This document shows, piece after piece, positions 26,011-34,746 of a stretch of DNA of 64,000 bases. The stretch covers positions 3,139 through 67,138 of the forward strand of contig JBAXDH010000005.1 in the NCBI GenBank assembly GCA_037141055.1. The letters run 5' to 3'. Every line of letters begins with the position of its first letter. Positions within the stretch are counted from its first letter, which is position 1. Position numbers and translations under genes: made by a program. Origin of the DNA: CAIVAT01 sp037141055 (GTDB lineage: Bacteria; Bacteroidota; Bacteroidia; Bacteroidales; FEN-979). The notes beneath the pieces were generated by a model that saw nothing but the letters and a program-made list of their open reading frames with translations, was not told where the DNA came from and did no database searches.

Positions 26011-27605
26011 TTGAATTCTTTTATTTTATAAAGTATAAAAGCTATTCCTTTATCCTGTGCTGGTTTGTGACATTTCGCACAGGCAACATTTTTATGTTTT
26101 CCGTCCAGTGGAAAAAGAGTTTTACTATGATCAAATTTTGTGACGGGCTTGAAAGCATCAACGCCATGACAGGAAAAACAGTCGGTTTCCCCGTTTTTCT
26201 CAAACTGCCTTGCATGAATATCCGTATGACAACTGAAGCATGTTTTGGGCAATCCGCTGAATTGCTGGGTTGGTTCAGCGCCTTCCGTTTTTTTGAAATG
26301 ACAATCCCTGCATGTTTTTTTTGCATGCGCACCGGTAAGTTCGAAATTGGTTTTGGCATGATCAAAATTAACTTTGCTCCACCTTGCTTCACTGTGGCAA
26401 CTTTCGCAACTGGATCCGGGATAATACTTGTCACTGATAAAATTCTGATGGTAATTTTTATGACAATCAATGCATTGTTTCCCGATCTCCCTGAAATGCC
26501 ATGTTGTATCGGTTTTCGAGATTTGTTTTTTATGACATGCAAAACATGGCGTGGCAAGGTGTGCTCCCTTGAGCGGGAAAATACCCTCATTGTGCTGGGC
26601 AATGGTATAGTTGAATTCTTTAAATCCGTATACGGTATGGCATTGTGAGCAGTCGGGAGACACACCTTGTTTGGCAAACTGGTTTTTATGATAATCGGTG
26701 TGGCAGTCGGTGCACTTGTCAAATTTTAAAGCATTTGTAAGTTTAGTTTTATGGCATTCGATGCAGGTGACTTTTAAATGTCTGCCATAAAGTTTGAAGT
26801 CAGTTTTGTCATGGTCGAAATTTTGTCCTCCCTTGATGATGCTGAATGATGATCCAGTATGGCATTGTGTGCATACCTGGCCGAATTTGTTGTTATGCGC
26901 ATCTTTATGGCAGCTGGTGCAGTTATCGAATTTGATGCCCTTGAATTCCTGGTATTTCAGATTGTTTTTAACGCCAATTTTATGACATGTAACACAAAGA
27001 ACTTCCTGGTGTTTGCCGACCAGTTGAAATTTTGCTTTGTTGTGATCAAATTTTGTAACCGGTTTGAAAGCTTCCTGATCATGACATTCAGCACAATTTG
27101 CTGAAAGTGTTTGCTGATGGTAATCCGTATGGCATGTTAAACAAGCGGGATTCAATCCAAGATAGGTAAATGTCTTCTTTTTAATTTTTTGATCCGAAAT
27201 GTGTTCGCGTTTATGGCAGTCTATGCACTTTTTCTTTGCATGGGCCCCGGTCAGTTTAAAACCGGTAAGGTCATGGTTGAACTTATCCTTGTCAAAACGT
27301 ATGATCTGAAAGTTAAGCCCGTGGTGGTCGCTGTGACAGGAAACGCATTCTTTTCCTTTTACGTCTGAAGAAGAATGATACCCTTTTTGCAGGTCGGTTC
27401 GTGCTTTAAGTTCGGTATGGCATTCAAGACATTTTTGATTTGAAACCTTTTTTCCAAGGATGTGGCATTTTGTACAGTTCGTTATTCCCTCGAGACTGGT
27501 ATGTGCTTTAGAAAGTTCGCCGGGCGAAATCTGTCCGAACCCGGATCGGGAAAACAGAACGACCAGTAAAAATGCAACCGAAATATGGTTGATGTTCAGT
27601 TTCAT
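25989..27605 (-). CDS. Multiheme c-type cytochrome, 20 hemes
   Basis: A 538-residue exported protein (signal peptide ending SGFGQ) with 20 CXXCH sites by my count, the last only one residue from the C-terminus (CENCHH). Modules of about 60 residues repeat the pattern KFDHxKxxFxLxGxHxxxxCxxCHK, resembling the cytochrome c3/c7-like repeats of other multiheme proteins. It is Lys-rich, unlike the Asn/Thr-rich 28-heme partner, so the two are not simple copies. It is 8 bp downstream of the Fe-S/FAD oxidoreductase gene, and its end overlaps the start of the larger cytochrome gene, suggesting coupled translation. Likely periplasmic, taking electrons from the inner membrane. Confidence 0.93.
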   Translation of the reverse strand: MKLNINHISVAFLLVVLFSRSGFGQISPGELSKAHTSLEGITNCTKCHILGKKVSNQKCLECHTELKARTDLQKGYHSSSDVKGKECVSCHSDHHGLNFQIIRFDKDKFNHDLTGFKLTGAHAKKKCIDCHKREHISDQKIKKKTFTYLGLNPACLTCHTDYHQQTLSANCAECHDQEAFKPVTKFDHNKAKFQLVGKHQEVLCVTCHKIGVKNNLKYQEFKGIKFDNCTSCHKDAHNNKFGQVCTQCHTGSSFSIIKGGQNFDHDKTDFKLYGRHLKVTCIECHKTKLTNALKFDKCTDCHTDYHKNQFAKQGVSPDCSQCHTVYGFKEFNYTIAQHNEGIFPLKGAHLATPCFACHKKQISKTDTTWHFREIGKQCIDCHKNYHQNFISDKYYPGSSCESCHSEARWSKVNFDHAKTNFELTGAHAKKTCRDCHFKKTEGAEPTQQFSGLPKTCFSCHTDIHARQFEKNGETDCFSCHGVDAFKPVTKFDHSKTLFPLDGKHKNVACAKCHKPAQDKGIAFILYKIKEFKCENCHH

Positions 27606-27613
27606 GATTTTTG

Positions 27614-28948
27614 TTACCTGTGCTTTAACACGGCATCACCAAATTTTTTGGTGATGAGGATTCCGATTTTTTGTAAAAACTGAATTGGAAGTTCTCCTCC
27701 GGCAAAAATATAGATGAGATCATTCTTGATTTTCAACTCGACCGGATCAGTTCCCACAGTTACAATGATATCGTCCTTTTCAATGCGGACGGGGTTTGTG
27801 TTAAACATGACCTTTAGAAGACCGCTGGCTACCGCCTCATTGATTTTTTCATTATTCTTCGGTTTTATACGGCTGAAAGCATCGCCGCGGTAGGTGAGGG
27901 TTACCTTATTCAGATCGGCGAGGAGCAGGGCTGACTCAATGGCTGAATCACCTCCGCCGACAACCATGATATCCTTTCCGGATATTTCTTCAGGTTCTAA
28001 CAGCCGGTAAGCAACTTTTTCCATAGTTTCACCGGGGATGCCGAGTTTTCGGGGAGTTCCCCTGCGCCCAATGGAGAGTAATACTGCTGCAGTAGTGAAT
28101 TGTTCTCCGGTAAGGGTTTCCACTCTGAAATGCCCGTTTTCCGGAACAATGGCTTCCACTTTTGAATTCTGCCTGATCACAATGGTGTGTTTGTCCAGAA
28201 CGCTTGTCCAGAAATCAAGTAATTCGGTTTTGCTTGTCTCCGACAACTTCACTTTTCCGTGGAGGGGAACATCCATAGCAGTGGTCATCACTATTTTTGA
28301 CCGCGGAAACGTAAATACAGTGCCACCTAATGTGTCCTGCTCGAGTGTTAAAAACTTAAGATGATGTTTTTTTGCGTTCAGGGAGGCGGATATTCCGGCT
28401 GGGCCTGCTCCGATAATAATGAGGTCGTAGGAGGCTGAATGATTTTTCTTCAGCGATTTAACGATGTTGTCCACTGCCTGCCTGCCCTGTTCAACGGCAT
28501 TCTTTATCAAACCCATCCCGCCAAGTTCTCCTGCAATGAAAATCCCCGGAACATTGGTCTCAAAATGTTGGTTAACATGGGGTAAATCAACACCTCTTTT
28601 TTCCGTCCCGATGCAAAGTGAAATGGCCTGTGTCGGGCAGGCATGAAAACATGCACCGTGGCCGATGCAATGGGAGGCATTGATCGTGGTCGCTTTGCCG
28701 TTCCTGATACCAAGGATGTCTTTTTCGGGGCAGGCAGAGATGCACGCCCCGGTTCTGATGCAGCTTCCTTCATCAACGACAGGGTGGAGAGAAACAGGTT
28801 CATACAAACCGTCGAGTTTAGCCTGAACGATCTTTTGTTCAACTTTTTTGGAATCGCGTGATTGTTTGCGCAGGTAAATAAAAATAATGATCAGGCAGAG
28901 ACCGATCGCTACCGAGTAGATGACAATTTGTTCAAAAATCAGTTCCAT
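27614..28948 (-). CDS. Membrane-tethered Fe-S / FAD / NAD(P) oxidoreductase
   Basis: A 444-residue protein: an N-terminal membrane helix (about residues 8-26), a two-cluster ferredoxin-like segment (62-105), then a thioredoxin-reductase-like flavoprotein with an FAD loop IIIGAGPAGISAS (~177-189) and an NAD(P) loop VVGGGDSAIES (~305-320). The Fe-S motifs are CIRTGACISACP and CIGHGACFHACP; in each the usual second Cys of CxxCxxCxxxCP is replaced (Thr, His), a variation also seen in relatives of this family. The active-site CxxC of thioredoxin reductase is absent, so thioredoxin is not the substrate. It probably passes electrons between NAD(P)H and the neighbouring membrane cytochrome. It starts 3 bp after that gene. 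Confidence 0.88.
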   Translation of the reverse strand: MELIFEQIVIYSVAIGLCLIIIFIYLRKQSRDSKKVEQKIVQAKLDGLYEPVSLHPVVDEGSCIRTGACISACPEKDILGIRNGKATTINASHCIGHGACFHACPTQAISLCIGTEKRGVDLPHVNQHFETNVPGIFIAGELGGMGLIKNAVEQGRQAVDNIVKSLKKNHSASYDLIIIGAGPAGISASLNAKKHHLKFLTLEQDTLGGTVFTFPRSKIVMTTAMDVPLHGKVKLSETSKTELLDFWTSVLDKHTIVIRQNSKVEAIVPENGHFRVETLTGEQFTTAAVLLSIGRRGTPRKLGIPGETMEKVAYRLLEPEEISGKDIMVVGGGDSAIESALLLADLNKVTLTYRGDAFSRIKPKNNEKINEAVASGLLKVMFNTNPVRIEKDDIIVTVGTDPVELKIKNDLIYIFAGGELPIQFLQKIGILITKKFGDAVLKHR

Positions 28949-28951
28949 GAC

Positions 28952-29821
28952 TTAGAATATCCAACGATAACCAAAAATGATTGTAACCGCAACGTGAATA
29001 ATCATGATGATCAGCATAAGAATGGCAAAAGGCAGATGTGCCACGTGCCAGTATTTAAACAGTTCCTGCATAATAACAAGCCGGTCGATCCTCCTGTTTA
29101 GTGAAATGTCACTCTTAACAAGGTTCAGGATTGCTTTCTGCTGCGGTTTGGTAATGTTGTTTTTCCTGAGAATTGTTTTTACGTTTCGGACTGTCTTTGC
29201 GTCTTCCCGGTATTTATTGAAAAAGCGTACAAAAAAGTTTCCCTGATATAATTCGACTTTCTTTTTGGTCGAATCAACAATCACATTGTAGCTTTCGTCG
29301 TCAAGGGCAACAAGTTCCCGGATGGTGTCTCCGATGTTGCTCTTCATCTCCCTGACTTCATTTAAACTCAGTTCCCTGCCTTCTATTGTACGCGGTATCT
29401 GAATATATATAAATCTGCCTATGATGCCGCTCAGGAAAACCGCAACCATGCTCCAGAAACTGATAGCAACGAGTCCTCCGAATTTGAAAGAGGTATGAAA
29501 AAGGACCAGGATCGGTCCTAAGGAACAGAGGAAAATATGGAATTCAAGCCAGTGCTTGAGAATACCCACCCGTGTAAGTATCCTGAACCGTTTCCGGATC
29601 ATGTAAAAGGAGACCCCGATGAGCATCAGGAATGAACCGATTATACCCAGCCCATGTCCCCAAACTCCGCTGGGTTTCAGTAGTATATAGTCAGGGTGAA
29701 AGAACCTGTCTTCAATTCCGAGCCTGTAGTATGGAAATCCGATGTAGGTTATTGCAATCAGGGCTGCAGCGACAATGGAGGATAATATTAAGAGATATAT
29801 GAAATGTGCAATTTTAGACAT
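28952..29821 (-). CDS. Membrane protein, putative b-type cytochrome
   Basis: A 289-residue protein with about five membrane helices split by a soluble loop of ~95 residues (about 150-245). Histidines lie in or beside helices: WLEFHIFLCSLGPILVLFH, YWHVAHLPFAI and MIIHVAVTIIFG, the pairing expected for one or two b hemes. It resembles di-heme membrane cytochromes of the ferric-reductase or NapC-associated type but I cannot name the family. As first gene of the operon that encodes a flavoprotein, two multiheme cytochromes and an outer-membrane barrel, it is the best candidate for the step that moves electrons across the inner membrane. Confidence 0.72.
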   Translation of the reverse strand: MSKIAHFIYLLILSSIVAAALIAITYIGFPYYRLGIEDRFFHPDYILLKPSGVWGHGLGIIGSFLMLIGVSFYMIRKRFRILTRVGILKHWLEFHIFLCSLGPILVLFHTSFKFGGLVAISFWSMVAVFLSGIIGRFIYIQIPRTIEGRELSLNEVREMKSNIGDTIRELVALDDESYNVIVDSTKKKVELYQGNFFVRFFNKYREDAKTVRNVKTILRKNNITKPQQKAILNLVKSDISLNRRIDRLVIMQELFKYWHVAHLPFAILMLIIMIIHVAVTIIFGYRWIF

Positions 29822-29873
29822 GGGGTTTAATCAGGAATGTTTTTGCTACGAAAATCAGTGAAATTTAATTAAG

Positions 29874-29907
29874 CAAAATTAAGCAAAAGAGGGCTTAATT
29901 CTTCAAA
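29874..29907 (-). promoter_or_regulatory. Putative promoter of the electron-transfer operon
   Basis: On the minus strand TAATTTTG (29881-29874) is a good -7 box, with TTTG (29907-29904) 22 bp upstream, slightly far from the usual 19-21. The box sits in a direct repeat TTAAGCAAAATTAAGCAAAA (plus-strand sense) that might bind a regulator. The leader would be about 50 bases. Confidence 0.45.
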
Positions 29908-29950
29908 TTCATGCAATTGAGAATGATTCTAAATATTGACAATAAAGAGG

Positions 29951-30709
29951 TTAGCGAATGTTCAGGAAGATCCGCCGGGATAATTCAGCCTGGTGGATAA
30001 ACATTTGCCTGCCGTTTTGTGTCCGGGCATGTGCTGCAATCCCACGCCTGATGAATTCGGTTTCTTCCGGGTTGTAGATCAGGTCATACAAAAAGTGTTC
30101 ATCTGAAAGGAATTCATAAGGTATTGGAGGGCAGTTGGCTGTGTCGGGATACATGCCAAGCGGGGTGGTGTTGATGATGAGCGGGTGGTTTTTGATAACT
30201 TCACCGGTCAGTCCGGAATAGGAATAAATGCCTGGTCTGCCGTGGCTGCGGGAAACAAAATTGAACGGGATTTCCATGAGAGATAATGCACGGGCGATTG
30301 CCTTCGAAGCGCCGCCGGTGCCTAATACCAGGGCCGGACCGGGGGGAGGATGAGCATTGAAGGACATTATGAACCCCGGGGTATCGGTGTTGAAGCCTTT
30401 TGTGAGGGTTTTCCCGCAATTGCGGGTGACTTTAATTGTATTTACCGCGCCGATTATCCTGGCTTCTTCATCCAGTTCGTCGAGATACGGAATGATGGAT
30501 TCTTTATACGGGATGGTGACATTCAGACCCGAAAGGTCAGGGCTGCCGGCGAGAAGATCAGGGAATTGAGCTATATCTGAAAGAGGGAAAAGGCGGTATT
30601 CTTTATTGGTGTCGCCTGCTGCAAGGAATTTTTCGTTGTGATAAACGGCCGATGATGAATGAGCCAGGGGATAACCGATCAACCCGAATAACTGATGTCC
30701 CTCCTCCAT
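29951..30709 (-). CDS. aroE: Shikimate dehydrogenase
   Basis: Reduces 3-dehydroshikimate to shikimate with NADPH in aromatic amino acid synthesis, in the cytoplasm. The 252-residue protein has the substrate motif FGLIGYPLAHSSSA, the catalytic-Lys region NVTIPYKESI, the Asp of GAVNTI-type segment (IIGAVNTIKV) and the nucleotide loop VLGTGGASKAIA. The start ATG is formed right at the end of an 8-bp repeat array that fills the whole gap from the previous gene, and the codons after it (GAGGAGGGA) resemble a ribosome-binding site. Confidence 0.95.
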   Translation of the reverse strand: MEEGHQLFGLIGYPLAHSSSAVYHNEKFLAAGDTNKEYRLFPLSDIAQFPDLLAGSPDLSGLNVTIPYKESIIPYLDELDEEARIIGAVNTIKVTRNCGKTLTKGFNTDTPGFIMSFNAHPPPGPALVLGTGGASKAIARALSLMEIPFNFVSRSHGRPGIYSYSGLTGEVIKNHPLIINTTPLGMYPDTANCPPIPYEFLSDEHFLYDLIYNPEETEFIRRGIAAHARTQNGRQMFIHQAELSRRIFLNIR

Positions 30710-30714
30710 TTCAA

Positions 30715-30754
30715 TGTTTCACTATTTCACCATTTCGCTATTTCACTATTTCGC
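30715..30754. repeat. Five copies of an 8-bp tandem repeat (TATTTCGC type)
   Basis: Units TGTTTCAC, TATTTCAC, CATTTCGC, TATTTCAC, TATTTCGC follow one another. The array spans almost exactly the space between the comA-like stop codon and the aroE start codon. The same unit, as GCGAAATA, recurs at the dinB 3' end (50720-50745). Confidence 0.75.
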
Positions 30755-31542
30755 TACTTTAGCTGGAACTTCTTATATTTTGCAGGCAGGAAGCTGAAGA
30801 AAGTATCCCCCCTCAAACCAAGGCGCAATGTTTCGAGCGGGATCAGTTCGGCAGGGGCAATATTTCCAAGGTTCACATTGGCGCCAAAATTTTTGATAAA
30901 CCAAACCTGCTGTGCTTTTAATGGTGCTTCCCAAAGCAAGTTGGCGGCATCGATCTTTGCCAGGATTTTGTTTATAAGAGCAGTGTTGGCTTTCCCGGTT
31001 GAACCATAAATGCCCACAGTCCCACTCTCGCGTGCTTCGCCAATAACCTTGAACGAGCCTGCCTGCAACTCTTTTTGCATCATATCAATCCACCGGCCGG
31101 GAGCGATCAGGATGCCTGATTCCTTTGAACCAACTTCGGACAATACTGTGAAGTTTTTGGCCAATTTATGGATGTACTCGCACTTGACATCGTGATCCAT
31201 GAGCATTGAACCGTCGGAAACCTCAACTGAATCGAGGCCAAGCCGGTCAATATACTTCAGGTAATCATCAAAAAGGTTGCGGATCACAAATGCTTCGAAG
31301 AGGGTTCCACCGGCATACACTTTGATATTTGCATCATGGTAGACTTTTACTTTCTCCTTCACCTTGTTGCCGACAACGGATGTTCCGAATCCGAGTTTGA
31401 CAAAATCAGCAAGGTGACCTGCCGATTCAACAAAGTCTTCAGCCTCGCGCACGCTGAGGCCTTTATCCATCACCATGGCGATTCCGTTTTGCCTTGGCTT
31501 GGCTGCACGGTCGGGCAGAAAGGGCAGGGTATGTTCAGTCAT
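30754..31542 (-). CDS. Phosphosulfolactate synthase (ComA family)
   Basis: The family adds sulfite to phosphoenolpyruvate to make (R)-phosphosulfolactate, the first step of one coenzyme M route and of sulfolactate synthesis. The 262-residue TIM barrel carries the family phrases DFVKLGFGTS, AGGTLFEAFV, VEVSDGSM and SEVGSKES. Homologs are found in many Bacteroidota where coenzyme M is not expected, and no comB or comC is nearby, so the product here may be another sulfonate. It is 9 bp downstream of the TPR gene and 44 bp upstream of aroE. Confidence 0.85.
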   Translation of the reverse strand: MTEHTLPFLPDRAAKPRQNGIAMVMDKGLSVREAEDFVESAGHLADFVKLGFGTSVVGNKVKEKVKVYHDANIKVYAGGTLFEAFVIRNLFDDYLKYIDRLGLDSVEVSDGSMLMDHDVKCEYIHKLAKNFTVLSEVGSKESGILIAPGRWIDMMQKELQAGSFKVIGEARESGTVGIYGSTGKANTALINKILAKIDAANLLWEAPLKAQQVWFIKNFGANVNLGNIAPAELIPLETLRLGLRGDTFFSFLPAKYKKFQLK

Positions 31543-31551
31543 CCTGGTTGT

Positions 31552-32958
31552 TTACTTTTTAAACGATTGAATTATTTCAGCTATTCCGGCGTGGTTCGAT
31601 GCTTCCGGGAATGTGGAAAACAGCCGGATATGTCCCTCCTGGTCCATGCTCATGGCTTTCAGAAGGGTTTCAGCAGCCTGCTGCGACTTTCCCATCATGA
31701 AAAGGTAGTACGACATCCCGAAATAAAAATCAGCGTGTGTTTCATGGTGGTGCAATCCTTCCTGGAGAACGGCATATCCCGTTTCAAAATCTTTCTGATC
31801 GGCATAAACAACTGAGAGATCGAGCCATATGTCCGTGTCTTCGGGGTCGAGTTCAATAACTTTTCTGTAGGAAATGATGCCTTCACTGATCTGCGCGAGT
31901 TTGATCTGGATGTCGCCGAGAATGAACCAGTATTCCGGAATGGAAGGGGTAAGTTTGATGGCTTTTAAAATGTAAGGCAATGCCGACTGAGGTTTGCCAA
32001 GTTCGTCATGGGAGATACCCAGTCCGAGCCAGGCGTCGGCAAACTCCGGGTCGAGCCCGATTGCTTTGTTGTAATACTCGATGGACGCATCGAACTTCCT
32101 GAGTTTCTCATAACATTCCGCTATGTAATAATAAGTTACGGGTTCGGGGTCCTCGTAAAAAAAAGTTTCAACATAGGTCTCGATCGCTTTATCGAATTTG
32201 CCAATGTTGGCATAACAGTTTGCCTTGTTGAAATAAGCGGATGAAAAAGTGTCGTCAATGGCCAGCACATAATCATAGGCGTCGATGGCCTTTTCATAAA
32301 GGTCGATGTTGCTGTATGCGATTCCGAGGTTAAACCAGGCAGCGACGGAATAAGGCTGCCGGTTGAGGAAATCATTGAGGAATTCGATGCTTCGGTCCGT
32401 TTGTTGCGAAACTTCGCAACAAAATGCAAATTCATACAGGGCCGCATCATTTTCCGGATTCATTTCCAGGGCCTTCAGTAAATATTCGATGGCCTTGTCA
32501 TATTTGCCCATGTTTTCGTATTCAAAGGCAATGCTTGAAAATATGTCGTCGAGATAATCGGCTCCGTCGATGGCCTTTTTATACTCTTCAATGGCTTTTT
32601 CGGGTTTTTCAAGCTGGCTGTAAAGGTTCCCTTTTGCAAGATGAAGGTCGCTGTCTGAAGAATCGGCCTGCTCGATCTCTTTTAGGATCCGCAGGGCTTC
32701 ATGATCTTTTTTTGCATTTACCTGGAATTGAGCCAGTTTAATCAAAATGGATAAAGAGCCCGGATGCTGTTCCAGCGCCTGGTTTATGGTCTGAAATGCC
32801 TTCCGCTGTTCGTTTTTGAAGAAATAATACTCAATGATCTCTTCAAATTCGTCAACATCGAAGAAAAAATGCTGCTCCTGCAGGATCATTTTCTCAAACC
32901 GTCCGACTAGCGACAGCGTTTCACCGTCAAAATATGAATCAAAAGGCTCTTCCATCAA
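31552..32958 (-). CDS. Tetratricopeptide-repeat protein
   Basis: A 468-residue protein made almost wholly of TPR units, about twelve of 34 residues each, with consensus residues clear in KAIEYLLKALEMNPENDAALY and AIEYYNKAIGLDPEFADAWL. There is no signal peptide or membrane helix, so it should be cytoplasmic and act as a protein-binding scaffold. The N-terminus is acidic (FDSYFDGETLSLVGRFEK). It heads the TPR - ComA-like - aroE group. No specific partner can be read from the sequence. Confidence 0.88.
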   Translation of the reverse strand: MMEEPFDSYFDGETLSLVGRFEKMILQEQHFFFDVDEFEEIIEYYFFKNEQRKAFQTINQALEQHPGSLSILIKLAQFQVNAKKDHEALRILKEIEQADSSDSDLHLAKGNLYSQLEKPEKAIEEYKKAIDGADYLDDIFSSIAFEYENMGKYDKAIEYLLKALEMNPENDAALYEFAFCCEVSQQTDRSIEFLNDFLNRQPYSVAAWFNLGIAYSNIDLYEKAIDAYDYVLAIDDTFSSAYFNKANCYANIGKFDKAIETYVETFFYEDPEPVTYYYIAECYEKLRKFDASIEYYNKAIGLDPEFADAWLGLGISHDELGKPQSALPYILKAIKLTPSIPEYWFILGDIQIKLAQISEGIISYRKVIELDPEDTDIWLDLSVVYADQKDFETGYAVLQEGLHHHETHADFYFGMSYYLFMMGKSQQAAETLLKAMSMDQEGHIRLFSTFPEASNHAGIAEIIQSFKK

Positions 32959-33110
32959 ACAAATTAGATCATCGGGAAAGTGTACCCGGATGTTTCGGCA
33001 AAATTACGAAAAAATCGGATGTCGGAAAACGGGTTGATGCCGGGATTTCTTTTTTTTAACAGATACGGCAGATAAATTGGAAAACTTATACATTTGCCTG
33101 AAAATAAAGT

Positions 33111-34505
33111 ATGGCACTTATCAAATCTATATCAGGCATAAGGGGAACCATTGGCGGAAAACCCGGTTTGGGCCTTACCCCGGCCGATCTTGTCCGTTTC
33201 ACGGCTGCCTATGCAACATTTTTAAGCGAATCGCATCCGGGCGAAAAATTATACGTTGTTGTAGGGCGCGATGCGCGGATTTCAGGTTCGATGGTGAACA
33301 ATGTTGTTACCGGCACGCTGATGGGCATGGGGGTGAATGTCCTCGACATCGGCCTGACTACAACACCAACAGCTGAGATTGCCGTTGTGGAAGAGCATGC
33401 ACACGGAGGGATCATCCTTACAGCCAGCCACAATCCGAAACAATGGAATGCGTTGAAATTGCTGAATCACAAAGGCGAATTTCTCTCCGCTGCAGATGGT
33501 GAGCGGGTCCTGGCAATATCTGAACAGGCCGGTTTTGTTTTTGCCGAAGTCAATGACCTGGGGTATTATAAAACGGATGACTCCTATATTCAGAAACATA
33601 TCGACAAAGTGCTTGCGCTTCCGCTGGTTGATGTCGCGGCAATCAAACAGGCACACCTCAGGGTCGTGATTGATGCGGTAAACAGTACGGGCGGCATTGC
33701 GATTCCTGCATTGCTGAAGGCTCTCCAGGTGAATACAGTCGACCAGTTATACTGCGATCCCACCGGCCATTTCCCACACAACCCTGAACCGCTGCCCGAG
33801 CATCTGGGAGATATTTGCGATGCAGTGGTTAAAAATCACGCCGACCTTGGCTTTGTTGTCGATCCGGATGTTGACCGGCTTGCCATCATCAACGAGATCG
33901 GGGAACCGTTTGGGGAAGAATACACACTTGTTGCAGTGGCAGATTACGTCCTGCAGCATGAGAAGGGCAACACGGTTTCGAATCTTTCGTCAACCCAGGC
34001 CCTGAAAATTGTAACTGAAAAAGCCGGCGGCGAATATTTTGCCTCTGCGGTTGGCGAGGTGAACGTCGTGGAGATGATGAAGGAAAAAGGCGCCGTGATT
34101 GGCGGTGAGGGCAATGGAGGTGTGATTTACCCGGAACTGCACTATGGCCGTGATGCACTTGTCGGCATTGCCCTGTTTTTAACCTGCCTGGTGAAATCCG
34201 GGAAAAAGTGTTCAGCCCTGCGGGATCAGTATCCCGACTTTTACATCTCGAAAAATAAGATTGAGTTTTCCCCGGAGATGGATATTCAGAAGATACTGGG
34301 AGCGATTATCGAAAAGTATAAATCGCACCCGATTTCCACCATCGATGGCATCAAAATACATTTTGAAAATGAATGGGTGCACCTGCGCCGTTCGAATACG
34401 GAACCGATCGTCAGGATTTATGCTGAAAGCGACATGTTGATCAAGGCTGACAACCTTGCTAAAAAAATAATCAACGACTTTAAGGATATTTTAAAAGACC
34501 TTTGA
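33111..34505 (+). CDS. glmM: Phosphoglucosamine mutase
   Basis: Converts glucosamine 6-phosphate to glucosamine 1-phosphate on the way to UDP-GlcNAc for peptidoglycan and lipid A. The 464-residue alpha-D-phosphohexomutase has the N-terminal SISGIRGTIGGKPG, the phosphoserine loop TASHNPKQWN, the metal loop DPDVDRLA and the C-terminal phosphate-binding RRSNTEPIVRIYAE. The Bacteroidota form uses these spacings; a second phosphohexomutase at 43058-44794 is of a different subfamily. A -7 box TACATTTG lies at 33089-33096. Confidence 0.93.
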   Translation: MALIKSISGIRGTIGGKPGLGLTPADLVRFTAAYATFLSESHPGEKLYVVVGRDARISGSMVNNVVTGTLMGMGVNVLDIGLTTTPTAEIAVVEEHAHGGIILTASHNPKQWNALKLLNHKGEFLSAADGERVLAISEQAGFVFAEVNDLGYYKTDDSYIQKHIDKVLALPLVDVAAIKQAHLRVVIDAVNSTGGIAIPALLKALQVNTVDQLYCDPTGHFPHNPEPLPEHLGDICDAVVKNHADLGFVVDPDVDRLAIINEIGEPFGEEYTLVAVADYVLQHEKGNTVSNLSSTQALKIVTEKAGGEYFASAVGEVNVVEMMKEKGAVIGGEGNGGVIYPELHYGRDALVGIALFLTCLVKSGKKCSALRDQYPDFYISKNKIEFSPEMDIQKILGAIIEKYKSHPISTIDGIKIHFENEWVHLRRSNTEPIVRIYAESDMLIKADNLAKKIINDFKDILKDL

Positions 34506-34509
34506 TCTT

Positions 34510-34737
34510 ATGCCCGGGAAAAAAGCAAAAAAAACGCGGAAGAAGCTTAAATATAAAGTCATCACCATAAAAGTGACGGCCCGCCAGAAGAAATCACTGA
34601 TGAACTTCAGCAAATCCCGCCGGACTACGCCGAACAAACTGATTAAAAAGGCGATCCGCCCGTTGCTGGAAAATTATGCGGGGCTGGAACCTGGAACTCA
34701 AACAGCAGCAAAGGCAAAACAGCTGGAACTTTTCTGA
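34510..34737 (+). CDS. Small basic hypothetical protein
   Basis: A 75-residue protein with a strongly basic N-terminus (PGKKAKKTRKKLKYK) and a central helix-turn-helix-like or ribbon-helix-helix-like stretch (VTARQKKSLMNFSKSRRTTPNKLIKKAI). It starts 4 bp after glmM, same strand, and so is probably translated from the same message. Nucleic-acid binding is suggested by charge only; I do not recognise the family. Confidence 0.6.
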   Translation: MPGKKAKKTRKKLKYKVITIKVTARQKKSLMNFSKSRRTTPNKLIKKAIRPLLENYAGLEPGTQTAAKAKQLELF

Positions 34738-34746
34738 CGGCAGCGG

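Noticed and set aside
25992..26648. 218-codon plus-strand ORF
   Set aside because: Antisense to the 20-heme cytochrome; its Phe/Cys/Met-rich make-up comes from reversed heme-motif codons.
30715..30754. CRISPR array
   Set aside because: 8-bp units without spacers; a simple tandem repeat.
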